In this document: in pieces, positions 16,851 through 25,122 of the stretch
Layout of the letters: every line of letters begins with the position of its first letter
How positions within the stretch are numbered: the stretch's first letter is position 1
From: an uncultured Planctomycetia bacterium
Lineage (GTDB): Bacteria > Planctomycetota > Phycisphaerae > Phycisphaerales > SM1A02
DNA: 39,857 nt
Direction of reading: 5' to 3'
Assembly: GCA_937919205.1 (NCBI GenBank)
Contig: CALFOZ010000232.1
Coordinates: 1 to 39,857, forward strand
The notes under the pieces: model-generated
The model's input: only the letters and a program-made list of their open reading frames with translations
What the model was told of the DNA's origin: nothing
Database searches by the model: none
Translations under genes and position numbers: made by a program

Positions 16851-19096
16851 TGTATGGCAAGGTTGGCGCCGGTATTTGCATGGCCATCGCGCTTTCAATC
16901 GTTGCGGTGATTGCCGTGGCGGCCACGCAACAACCAGCCCAAGCCGACGAGTCGCGCAATCAGCCAAACGCCTCTCCTGAAAAAGTTTCGTCCAAATTTA
17001 CAGCGCCGCTTTCAGCCAAACAGTACGCGGAAAAATTAATCGCCATGCCGCGCGCAAGCGAGTTGCGTCGCTGGCACGATGTGTTGACACAAGAGCCACA
17101 TATCGCTGGCACGCCCGGCGATATGCGCCAAGTTGAGCGGCTGAAGCAAGCGTTTGAGTCCATGGGATTGAATACTCGAGTGGAGGGATTTCGCGCGTAT
17201 CTCGCGCGGCCCATCAGCGCCACGCTGGAATTGATCGACGTCGCGGCAGAGCAAGAATCCGCTACAGCGCAAAATACAAATCAAACGGGCGCCACCGCGC
17301 CGCCAGTGCGCAAGGGCGTTCTGTCCTTGGCCGTGAATGAAAAAAACTTGCTTCAAGATCCAGCCACCGCGCATCCAGATTTAAATTATGGATGGAATGC
17401 GTACAGCGGAAATGGCGACGTGACCGCCGAGGTGGTGTACGCAAACTATGGCACGCAAGAAGATTTTGACACATTGAAGAAACTTGGCGTGGATGTCAAA
17501 GGCAAGATTGTCTTGGCTCGATATGGAAAAAACTTTCGTGGATACAAGGCGCGCTTCGCCGAAAATGCTGGCGCGGCTGGATTGATTATCTTCACCGATC
17601 CAAGTGATTCTGGATTTACCAAAGGTTCCACCTGGCCAAATGGCGGTGGTTGGGCCAATGATGCTTGCATTCAACGTGGAACGTTGAACACACTGCCGTA
17701 TCCCGGCGATCCAGGAACTCCAGGCGTGTACTCCGCGGACAATGTCAGCCGCGACAAGCCCCAGAATTTAGATTTGCCGCGCATTCCCGTGCAACCAGTT
17801 GGATACGCCGCCGCGGGCGCCATCATGGCTCGAATGAAGGGCGTTGATATTCCAGATCCATCGTGGCAAGGTGGTTTGGATTTTCCATATCGATTGACGG
17901 GTGGAAATAATTTAAAAGTTCATCTTGCGATTCAGCAGGAGCGATTTCTTGGCGCATCCGCAAATGTGTTGGCCATGGTTCAAGGGTGGCGCCGACCTGA
18001 CGAGGTGATTGTGATTGGATGCCATCACGATGCGTGGGGGTATGGCGCGGCGGATCCTTGCGCGGGAACCATTTGTCTTTTGGAGGCGGCGAATTGCGTG
18101 GCGCAGTTGACCAAGCAGGGAATTTGGCCGGAGCGTTCCATTGTTTTCGCGGCGTGGGGCGCCGAGGAGTTTGGAATCATTGGAAGCACCGAGTGGGTGG
18201 AGGGACATGACGCTGAAATGGGGGACAAAATAGTGTCCTATGTCAATCTTGACATGGCGGCAATGGGACCCAACTTGTCGTTCGCGCTCACTCCAGAATT
18301 AACCCAAGTCGCCAAGGATTGCGCCGCGATGACTCCAGCCGCGGGCGATCCAAGCGTGAGCGCGTTGTCGGTGATGTTGAACAATAATAAGTCTGACACA
18401 TTGTTTGGAACCCTTGGTGGCGGAAGTGATCATGTTGGATTTGTTTGTCGACTGGTGGTGCCGGCGATTTCCATTTCCGCTGGTGGTTCGCAGGGTACCA
18501 GCTATCACAGCAATTACGACACCACGGCGTGGTATCGCGCCACGGTTGGCGAGAACTACGAACCAGCGCTCATGGTCACGCGCGCCACGTTGTCATTCAT
18601 GGCGCTCATGTCCAACCAAAAGTGGACGCCATACCAGTACGGCGAAATTGGGCGCCTGGGCTTGAAGGCGCTTGATGGGTTGACGCAACTCGCCAAGACG
18701 GACAAAGAAAAATCCGCGCTGGAAATTCTTCGTCCGATGTTGATCACCTTGCAAACACAGGGAGAACTGGTGGACGCAGGAATTTTGAAAGATCAACCGC
18801 AAAATCCGCATGCCGAGCAACGCCTCATCACGGGCATGCGCAGATTCACCAAGGCGTTCAAGGACGACGCCGGCCTGCCTGATCGGCCTTGGTATCGCAA
18901 TCTTTGGGTGGCAACGGATCCATCCAATAGCTATTCGGCAAGCGTATTTCCAATGATTCAAGAGGCTTTGCAGGCGAATGACCCGCAACGGCTTGAGGTT
19001 GCGATTGAGCGAACGGCGGACGCGATTCAAAGAGCCTCCACCGCGGCGGAATTAATGTTGCAGGGATTGCGCCCAAGCACTTCCCCGGGACAGTGA
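16850..19096 (+). CDS. Secreted M28 metallopeptidase, glutamate carboxypeptidase II-like
   Basis: The 748-residue protein has a signal peptide (about 1-34), a protease-associated (PA) insert around VKGKIVLARYGKNFRGYKA, an M28 peptidase domain and a C-terminal TfR-type dimerisation region. The metal and catalytic residues of the glutamate carboxypeptidase II / PSMA family align: His392 and Asp402 (GCHHDAWGYGAADP), Glu439-Glu440 (WGAEEFG), Asp468 (VNLDMAAMG) and His553 (SYHSNYDT). It should be a periplasmic or outer-surface di-zinc exopeptidase that removes C-terminal residues from small peptides. A GTG at 16847 is also possible. It is translationally coupled to the MsrB-MsrA gene. Confidence 0.92.
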   Translation: MYGKVGAGICMAIALSIVAVIAVAATQQPAQADESRNQPNASPEKVSSKFTAPLSAKQYAEKLIAMPRASELRRWHDVLTQEPHIAGTPGDMRQVERLKQAFESMGLNTRVEGFRAYLARPISATLELIDVAAEQESATAQNTNQTGATAPPVRKGVLSLAVNEKNLLQDPATAHPDLNYGWNAYSGNGDVTAEVVYANYGTQEDFDTLKKLGVDVKGKIVLARYGKNFRGYKARFAENAGAAGLIIFTDPSDSGFTKGSTWPNGGGWANDACIQRGTLNTLPYPGDPGTPGVYSADNVSRDKPQNLDLPRIPVQPVGYAAAGAIMARMKGVDIPDPSWQGGLDFPYRLTGGNNLKVHLAIQQERFLGASANVLAMVQGWRRPDEVIVIGCHHDAWGYGAADPCAGTICLLEAANCVAQLTKQGIWPERSIVFAAWGAEEFGIIGSTEWVEGHDAEMGDKIVSYVNLDMAAMGPNLSFALTPELTQVAKDCAAMTPAAGDPSVSALSVMLNNNKSDTLFGTLGGGSDHVGFVCRLVVPAISISAGGSQGTSYHSNYDTTAWYRATVGENYEPALMVTRATLSFMALMSNQKWTPYQYGEIGRLGLKALDGLTQLAKTDKEKSALEILRPMLITLQTQGELVDAGILKDQPQNPHAEQRLITGMRRFTKAFKDDAGLPDRPWYRNLWVATDPSNSYSASVFPMIQEALQANDPQRLEVAIERTADAIQRASTAAELMLQGLRPSTSPGQ

Positions 19097-19126
19097 ATTT
19101 ATATTCAAGACCCATCCAAATTCACG

Positions 19127-19132
19127 TAAACT
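19127..19132 (+). promoter_or_regulatory. Putative -10 element (TAAACT) of the DUF1573 gene
   Basis: TAAACT ends 6 bases before the ATG at 19139. That places transcription start exactly on the start codon. No Shine-Dalgarno is present. Confidence 0.5.
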
Positions 19133-19138
19133 GATGGC

Positions 19139-20218
19139 ATGATTTGGATCACAAATAAACCGCCACGCGTTTGGAGTTGCATCGCGTTCTGTGTTGGCGC
19201 ATCGTGCATGTCCCACGCGCAGACCGCCACGCAGTCAAGCGCCACCGAGGCGAAATCGACAATGCAAAATTCGCAGTACACAATCACGCCTGTGATGATT
19301 GACTTTGGCGTGGTCAAGCCTGGGTCTCAACATCAAGCAAAATTTATAATTCACAATGCCTCGGCCACCGCGGTTCGAATTGAGTCCGCGTTTCCAAGTT
19401 GCAAGTGCACCACGCTTTCGGATTTGGTCAACAAGGAAATTCCAGCGGGTGGCGACATAGAACTTGTCGCGTCGCTGGATGCGCCGCGAACGCCAGGCGA
19501 AAAAGATGCCAAGGTGTTCGTGACATTCGCGGGCAACGACCAACCACTCATCGCCAGGATGAAAGGCATGGTGCAGTTTCCGTTGCTTGTGCAACCCGCT
19601 TTTATCGACGCGCTCAAGGGTAAGAACCAGGGAACAGTTGAAATTTCCAGCGTAAACAAAGCGCCATTTCATATTGTTTCGTGTGATGGCGCCACGCCAC
19701 AATTTGTGGATTTTGATCCAGTGAAGGACGTGGCGCGCGCAACGTACCGCGTGCGCTGGGATTTTTCATTGGTGCCAGAGGGAAAACTTCAGCAATGGTG
19801 GTGCGTGGAAACGGATGTGAAGGATTGTCCGATTCTTCCATTTCGAATTCGCCACGAAAGCACTGGTATTCGCTTTGATCCAAAGATGGATCAGCGGCAT
19901 TGGTTTATCCCCGAATCAATCGTGTTGCCGGATCGATTGTCTTTGAATTCGCCGGTGGATCTTGAAGTGGAAATTGAAAGCTCCATGAGTAGAGGCAAGC
20001 CGCAACCACCTGGGTGGGACGCTGTGACCGCGGTGACATCCATCAATCCAGACTTCACGGCGCACATGATCTCCAGCAAGCGCGTGGGTGATCGCGTGCG
20101 TGTCGTGTTTCGATTTGCCGCGCTGAAGTCCAAAGGCGGATTTGTATACGCGCCGCTTGAGATCACAACCAACACTGGAAGCGCGCGGTTTTTTGTCGCC
20201 GCCACGGTGGCGCCTTGA
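19139..20218 (+). CDS. Secreted DUF1573 domain protein
   Basis: The 359-residue protein has an N-terminal signal sequence (about 1-28, ending SHAQ). It is followed by a DUF1573 immunoglobulin-like domain (about 53-145) with the hallmark IDFGVVKPGSQHQAKFIIHN and SCKCTT. The rest (about 145-359) appears beta-rich and has no domain I recognise. DUF1573 proteins are common in Planctomycetes and Bacteroidetes and are thought to be envelope-associated; no biochemical role is established. The stop overlaps the TTG start of the metallophosphoesterase (TTGA), implying coupled translation. Confidence 0.87.
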   Translation: MIWITNKPPRVWSCIAFCVGASCMSHAQTATQSSATEAKSTMQNSQYTITPVMIDFGVVKPGSQHQAKFIIHNASATAVRIESAFPSCKCTTLSDLVNKEIPAGGDIELVASLDAPRTPGEKDAKVFVTFAGNDQPLIARMKGMVQFPLLVQPAFIDALKGKNQGTVEISSVNKAPFHIVSCDGATPQFVDFDPVKDVARATYRVRWDFSLVPEGKLQQWWCVETDVKDCPILPFRIRHESTGIRFDPKMDQRHWFIPESIVLPDRLSLNSPVDLEVEIESSMSRGKPQPPGWDAVTAVTSINPDFTAHMISSKRVGDRVRVVFRFAALKSKGGFVYAPLEITTNTGSARFFVAATVAP

Positions 20219-21105
20219 AACTGGCGGACATCGATCATTTAGGCGCGCTTGGCGTGGCGCAACTGCTGACGCGCGCCGCGGAAATATTTCGCGGCGATTC
20301 CAAGCGGCGTGGTGCATGCGTTCATCTTGGCGACACTGGACGGCTTCTTGTTACTGGTGATTTGCACGACAATCCAAATCACTTTGTGAAAGTGGTCAAT
20401 TTTGCTCGGCTTGACGAGCCAGCACATCACGTGGTGCTTCATGAATTGATTCACGGCGAGCGCCTGACGCATGGCGCAGATATGAGTTGGCGGATGTTGG
20501 CCAAAGTGGCCAGATTGGTGGAGAAATATCCCGGCCAAGTGCATGTGATGTTGGCCAACCATGAATTGGCGCAGGCGTTCAATCAGCCCGTAAGCAAAGG
20601 AGCCGGCGAAAATACGGAATTATTCCGCGCGGGTTTGTTGTGCTCGTTTGGAGATGACGCCGAAATTGTGGATGAAGCAATTCAAGTTTTTGTGAGGTCG
20701 TTACCGTTGGCGGTGAAAACCCACAGTGGAATTTTGTGTTCACATTCGCTTCCAAGTATGTATGACATGAAGACATTTGATATTGGAGTTCTAGATCGCG
20801 ATCTGATAGAGGACGACTACGAAGCGCGTTTAGGAAGCGCGTGGCAGATGACCTGGGGGAGAAATCAAAAGCCGGAGCAGTTGGCTGGATTGGCCGCGGC
20901 GTGGGGGGTGAAAGTTTTCATCGCGGGCCATGCGGCCGTGCCCGAGGGCGTTGCCGCCGCGGGCGAGCAATTGTTGTTGTTGAATTCAGATCACGAGCAT
21001 GGCGCGGTGCTTGCATTGCCACTGAGTTACGCGATTTCCAACGCGCATGAATTGGCGCTTCGAGCGATTCCTATTGGTTCAATTGAGGGGTCGCTTGGCG
21101 ATTAA
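20215..21105 (+). CDS. Metallophosphoesterase (calcineurin-like), atypical second metal motif
   Basis: The 296-residue protein has the calcineurin-type motifs in order: GDLHDN (Asp49, His51), ANHE (Asn115, His116), CSHS (His177) and AGHA (His239). The motif that normally reads GDxxDRG is replaced by LHELIHGE (76-83), so either His76/His80 or Glu82 would take the role of the missing aspartate. It has no signal peptide, so it probably acts in the cytoplasm; the substrate is unknown (nucleotide, protein and RNA phosphoesters are all possible). The TTG start overlaps the DUF1573 stop, yet the product should stay inside the cell while its neighbour is exported. Confidence 0.82.
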   Translation: MKLADIDHLGALGVAQLLTRAAEIFRGDSKRRGACVHLGDTGRLLVTGDLHDNPNHFVKVVNFARLDEPAHHVVLHELIHGERLTHGADMSWRMLAKVARLVEKYPGQVHVMLANHELAQAFNQPVSKGAGENTELFRAGLLCSFGDDAEIVDEAIQVFVRSLPLAVKTHSGILCSHSLPSMYDMKTFDIGVLDRDLIEDDYEARLGSAWQMTWGRNQKPEQLAGLAAAWGVKVFIAGHAAVPEGVAAAGEQLLLLNSDHEHGAVLALPLSYAISNAHELALRAIPIGSIEGSLGD

Positions 21106-21147
21106 TTTCATGATGTTTTCGCGGATTTTTCATTCAAGGATCTCGCG

Positions 21148-21873
21148 GTGAATCCTGGCGGCGGAATGATTTTGGCATTGGAGACATCGCAACGAACCTC
21201 ATGGGTTGCGTTGGGGCCAGTGCTATTGGAAAGTCATTGCGACGCGATTACAAGTGAATCCATCGACACTCAAAACCGTCTTGTGGAGGATGTATTGCCG
21301 GCGATCCAGCGCTTGTGCGCCCGGGCCAATATCACGCGTGATCAAATCGGCGCGGTGGCTTTAAATTCTGGACCGGGTGGTTTCTCCGGTTTAAGAATTG
21401 CACATGCCGCGGCGCAGTCGATCGCCGAGTCCCTCTCCATTGCAATCGTCCAAGTTTCAGCCGCCGTGGTGGCGCGACAATCCGCCGTGTTGGCTGGACG
21501 CATGGACGCAAATCAGATTGCGTGGGTTGCGCTTGCCGCAAAAAATGACGGATGCTGGATGGCCAAGGTGCGTCAACCAAGCCAAGGCAATGATGATCCA
21601 GAGCACGTCGGCGTGCGAACGTTCCAGCAGTGGCCAGTCGAGTCGGGTGAAATTCTGATCGCCGACGAGCATCTGCCAGTTCAATGGAAAGAGCGCGCCG
21701 CGAAGTTGAACATTGATATTGTGGCGCTTGAACCCACCGCCGAGGCGGTTTTGCATGTGGCGCGGCGCATGTTGGCTTGCAATCGAACTGTGGCTCCACA
21801 GTTTGCGCTTCCGGTGTACCCACGCGAGGCCGAAGCGGTGCGATTGTGGCGCGAGCGCCATGGAACAGCCTAA
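21148..21873 (+). CDS. tsaB: tRNA threonylcarbamoyladenosine biosynthesis protein TsaB
   Basis: The 241-residue protein is the TsaD-partner subunit of the enzyme that makes t6A37 in ANN-decoding tRNAs. The N-terminal ILALETSQRTSWVALG and the central ALNSGPGGFSGLRIA are the conserved ASKHA-type nucleotide-fold motifs of TsaB. The GTG at 21148 has AAGGAT 7 bases upstream; an ATG at 21166 is an alternative start. The C-terminal region (about 140-241) is variable, as usual. tsaD and tsaE are not in the window. Confidence 0.9.
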   Translation: MNPGGGMILALETSQRTSWVALGPVLLESHCDAITSESIDTQNRLVEDVLPAIQRLCARANITRDQIGAVALNSGPGGFSGLRIAHAAAQSIAESLSIAIVQVSAAVVARQSAVLAGRMDANQIAWVALAAKNDGCWMAKVRQPSQGNDDPEHVGVRTFQQWPVESGEILIADEHLPVQWKERAAKLNIDIVALEPTAEAVLHVARRMLACNRTVAPQFALPVYPREAEAVRLWRERHGTA

Positions 21874-21959
21874 CTAGACCGCACAGACGGAACACCGGCG
21901 CATTTCTATTTATCAAAGCGCATAAGTCGCGCATCGCGCGCGTCGATTTCAGTTGTGCC

Positions 21960-23036
21960 ATGGAATCAAACTTCAATCCCTCGCGGCATGAACAGTGTGG
22001 ACGAATTCTTTTAACCGGAGCGTGCTCAAATTGGTCTGACTTGATTGGATCACTTGTGGATGAGGGATTTCAGATTGAAATGGTTCCAAGCGCCACACGG
22101 GCTGGAATTCGTTGCGTGGAACAAGTGGTGGACGCGGTTCTGCTGGATGTAACCGAGGACGTGGTTGAAGTTTCAAACACCGCGCGACTTTTACAGCGTG
22201 TTTCAAAACACACAAAAATTGTGGTGCTCTGTGAATCTTCCCAAGACGTGCCGCCCACACTTGCGGCGTTTGAAAATGTGCAACGCGTTGTGTCGGATGT
22301 GTCGCCGAATGATTTTGTAAGAATCATGCGTACCACCGTGCGCGTGGCGCGGTTAAGCCGCGAGCGTCACGAGCGGATTGACACGTTGAAATCGCTGGCG
22401 ACGCAAGTGCATGACCAACAGAATGTGACGGGCGATATGGAAAAACTTTTAAGCGTGTTGCAAGAACATTCTCCACGCACGCCATTTCCAAAATTAAAGT
22501 TGCCTGAAATTTCAACCCTGACCGAAGTGTTGGCGCGGTCGTTGGATCCGTTGACAGCATCAAGGGCGGCCGTGGACTTTGTGGAGCGATGTTTGCCTGG
22601 CGCAATGATTGTGTCCTGGTTGGTTGGATCAGATTCACGCACGGGCCTTGCGGCATGCGCTGGCAACGGGGGCTCCAACGCGATTCTTTCAGCGCGGCTT
22701 TTAAGCGATGTGGAAACACTGCAACTTCCAAGGGTTTTAAGCGCCGATCGCGCGTGCGTGGTGGACGATGTCCGGCAGTTTGTTGGCGGAAACGATTTTC
22801 AGGCTTTCGCCCAACGGTGGGCCATGCTGGCGCCATGTCGCGCCAACGGTGAATGTTTCGCGGCCATACTTATTGTGGGACCCGTGGGCAGTAGGCCAGC
22901 GCAAGCGGAGGCAGGCTTGGGCGATGTCTGCCAAGCGCTGGCCACGCAGTTGGCGTTTGACGCGCGTATTCATCGACGAATTTGTGGCGCATGGCCAAGT
23001 GATTCGTGCGAAGACGAACCAGATTTATTTGGTTGA
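21960..23036 (+). CDS. Pseudo-receiver-like protein with GAF-like C-terminus, unknown function
   Basis: The 358-residue protein begins with a stretch that follows the fold pattern of a response-regulator receiver: GRILLTGACS (strand), VDAVLLDVTE with Asp63 in the phospho-acceptor position, and KIVVLCESS. The later VVSDVSPNDF lacks the usual KP, having Asp at the Lys position, so phosphorylation-dependent switching is doubtful. A helical linker follows (about 130-200), then a GAF-like region (about 210-340) with LPGAMIVSWLVG and FAAILIVGPVG. No output domain is visible. The assignment is weak. It overlaps psd by 12 bases tail to tail. Confidence 0.6.
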   Translation: MESNFNPSRHEQCGRILLTGACSNWSDLIGSLVDEGFQIEMVPSATRAGIRCVEQVVDAVLLDVTEDVVEVSNTARLLQRVSKHTKIVVLCESSQDVPPTLAAFENVQRVVSDVSPNDFVRIMRTTVRVARLSRERHERIDTLKSLATQVHDQQNVTGDMEKLLSVLQEHSPRTPFPKLKLPEISTLTEVLARSLDPLTASRAAVDFVERCLPGAMIVSWLVGSDSRTGLAACAGNGGSNAILSARLLSDVETLQLPRVLSADRACVVDDVRQFVGGNDFQAFAQRWAMLAPCRANGECFAAILIVGPVGSRPAQAEAGLGDVCQALATQLAFDARIHRRICGAWPSDSCEDEPDLFG

Positions 23037-23708
23037 GTCAAGCGCGCTCAAGCGGGCGATGGCGGTGCGCCCGGCGTACACGCGTGAGCCCTCTTGCACC
23101 AGGCTGGTGGCGCGCTCAGGCTGTGGAAGTATCAGCTCGGTGGTGGATCCAAACTGGATCATTCCATAGCGTTGACCACGATCTAAACGCTGGCCAATTT
23201 TTACTCCGCAAATGATGCGGCGTGCGATGGCGCCGGAAATTTGCCGAATGCCATACACGCGCCCATCATCCAAGCGCAATGTCAGCAAAAGATTTTCGTT
23301 CACGCGCGCGCCAGCCGACGCGCGCGCGTCAAGGTATCGACCCGGTTGATGCCGCAGGCCAACCACCGTGCCGTCATGCGCCGCTCGATTGATGTGCACA
23401 TCAAGCACGCTGAGAAAAATTCGGATCACAAGCGCGGGACCATTGGTGGCATCATGGTGCGCCACGCGAATCACGGCGCTGACGGTGCCATCGGCTGGAC
23501 TTAGAAAATCCGCTGGATTGTTGGAAGCGGGTCGTCGCAGAGGGTCGCGAAAAAACGCGGCAAAACACATCCAAAGTACTAGAAGAAAGCCGGCGGGAAT
23601 CCACCACGCTGGCTCGCCATTGTCAGCCAGCCAAACGCACGCGCCAATAATTGGATAGACCACGACAGCAGTGGTCAGCCACTGGTTCATTCCGTATTTG
23701 GTCAGCAT
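23025..23708 (-). CDS. psd: Phosphatidylserine decarboxylase proenzyme
   Basis: The 227-residue membrane-associated enzyme converts phosphatidylserine to phosphatidylethanolamine. The N-terminal part holds two hydrophobic helices (about 9-29 and 34-52) and then FFRDP, SPADGTV and LDVHINR. The self-cleavage site is YGMIQFGSTTEL: cleavage between Gly187 and Ser188 would make the pyruvoyl group. This is the short bacterial type (about 220-230 residues, as in alphaproteobacteria and Sinorhizobium), not the E. coli type. The start is only 15 bases after the stop of the helix-turn-helix membrane protein gene, so the two are probably one operon. Confidence 0.92.
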   Translation of the reverse strand: MLTKYGMNQWLTTAVVVYPIIGACVWLADNGEPAWWIPAGFLLVLWMCFAAFFRDPLRRPASNNPADFLSPADGTVSAVIRVAHHDATNGPALVIRIFLSVLDVHINRAAHDGTVVGLRHQPGRYLDARASAGARVNENLLLTLRLDDGRVYGIRQISGAIARRIICGVKIGQRLDRGQRYGMIQFGSTTELILPQPERATSLVQEGSRVYAGRTAIARLSALDSTK

Positions 23709-23723
23709 TGTTGTGAGGTCCGA

Positions 23724-25037
23724 TTATTCGGTGGCTTTGCCAACAAAGAAGCCAATGGCTCCACAGATGGCGATAGAGGCGGCGTATCCACCGCTCCACA
23801 TCATCCAATCTTTGGCGAAGTACATTGCAAGTTCTGGCGTGGCTCCGATTGTCTTCATCACCAACATGGATGCGGTGGCCGAAAGGCCAATGATGGCTGG
23901 CACCAGAAGTCCAATGGTCATTCCGCTCCAAGAGCCGCTGTATATTTCACTGCCCGACATTGCGCCGGCAAACACAGGTGAAGCCGCGGCGATGGAACCT
24001 GTGTTGACAACGGGTGCGTCATGAATTCCGCTTTCGCCCGATGCGCCACCAAATATTCCGCTGGCATTTTTGGGAGCTTCTTCGTCATCGCCTTGGAAAG
24101 CCTCGTCCATAAGCTGGGCGCCCATTTGGCTGTCTTCGCTCTCCTGCGTGAGATCAAGAAGACCGCTTCCCGAACTAGGTTGATCCAGATTGATTTGGTC
24201 GGCTTCCAATGCGGCGGAAGCTCCAGCCGCGCTGTCCACACGACTATCAAATCCAATCGCACTGCCTTCGCGGCTATCTTCGATTGTTTGATCAAAATTC
24301 TTGGCGAGATTAGGCGCGGAACTTTTGGCTGGACTTGGTGAACTGCCGCCCGCCAAGCTGTCATCAAGCAACATAGGCTCTAGATCGGAATCATTTGTGC
24401 TTTTCGCGGGCGAAGCCTTGGCCGCGGGGGACGCGGGCAATGAGTCGGATAAATCAAGCTCAAGCGTGGACGATTCATCTTCAATCGTGGGCTCAAACGG
24501 GGCTACGGATTTTGCAGTGGGCACAGCGGCGGCGCTTGCGTTTGAAGATTCCAAATCAAGTTCCAAAGAAAACACATCGGAGCCGGCGTTTGCGTTTGAC
24601 GAATCCGAATCAAGTTCCAAAGAAAGCACGTCGGAGCCGGTGCTTGATTGAGATGCGGCAACAGGAACTTCCGCGCCGGCCATTGAGTCAAGTTCAAGTG
24701 ACAAGTCATCCTCAATACTTTGCGGCGCGTTCAAGCCAACAGGGCTATCACCCTTTGGATTGGCCACGGGAGCTGGTGAGGAGGAGTCCGCAAGGTCAAG
24801 TTCGAAACTATCGCTTTCGCCACCAAGATTGACCATGTCCGATCCCATTTTTAAATCAAGGCCATCATCGGACTCGCTATCGGTGGCGATGCTGTTGACA
24901 TCTTCAACCTTCAGCATCAACTGACCTCGATCGCGAAATTCTCGTAGCTTTCCGGATTTGATCAAATCCATAACTTGGCTGGTGTTCTTACCAAGCTTGC
25001 CGCACGCTTCATCGATTGTGTAGAAAATTTTTGCCAT
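23724..25037 (-). CDS. Helix-turn-helix N-terminus, acidic LELD-repeat middle, two C-terminal membrane helices
   Basis: The 437-residue protein begins with an excisionase/MerR-like helix-turn-helix (residues 1-50: MAKIFYTIDEACGKLG, LREFRDRG). The middle (about 55-340) is Ser-, Asp-, Glu- and Ala-rich and repeats a short motif around (S/T)LELD or FELDL at least five times. The C-terminus has two predicted helices (about 367-392 and 408-432), so the N-terminal domain would be tethered to the membrane. A similar family, with this N-terminus, occurs in planctomycetes; its role is unknown. It precedes psd in an apparent operon. The start at 25037 was chosen because a longer frame adds atypical residues. 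Confidence 0.82.
   Translation of the reverse strand: MAKIFYTIDEACGKLGKNTSQVMDLIKSGKLREFRDRGQLMLKVEDVNSIATDSESDDGLDLKMGSDMVNLGGESDSFELDLADSSSPAPVANPKGDSPVGLNAPQSIEDDLSLELDSMAGAEVPVAASQSSTGSDVLSLELDSDSSNANAGSDVFSLELDLESSNASAAAVPTAKSVAPFEPTIEDESSTLELDLSDSLPASPAAKASPAKSTNDSDLEPMLLDDSLAGGSSPSPAKSSAPNLAKNFDQTIEDSREGSAIGFDSRVDSAAGASAALEADQINLDQPSSGSGLLDLTQESEDSQMGAQLMDEAFQGDDEEAPKNASGIFGGASGESGIHDAPVVNTGSIAAASPVFAGAMSGSEIYSGSWSGMTIGLLVPAIIGLSATASMLVMKTIGATPELAMYFAKDWMMWSGGYAASIAICGAIGFFVGKATE
24538..24645 (-). repeat. 54-base imperfect tandem repeat, two copies
   Basis: Two adjacent 54-base units, about 90 percent alike by eye, encode 18-residue repeats (GSDVLSLELDSDSSNANA and GSDVFSLELDLESSNASA). 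They lie inside the acidic middle of the helix-turn-helix membrane protein and look like a recent in-frame duplication. Confidence 0.75.
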
Positions 25038-25122
25038 GACAATGTGTGGGGGTCTGTGAACCTTAGGGAGGTCGGATAGGGTAAATGGGTAGCGCCAGAG
25101 TGGCAAGGGAGTATTCGCCAAA

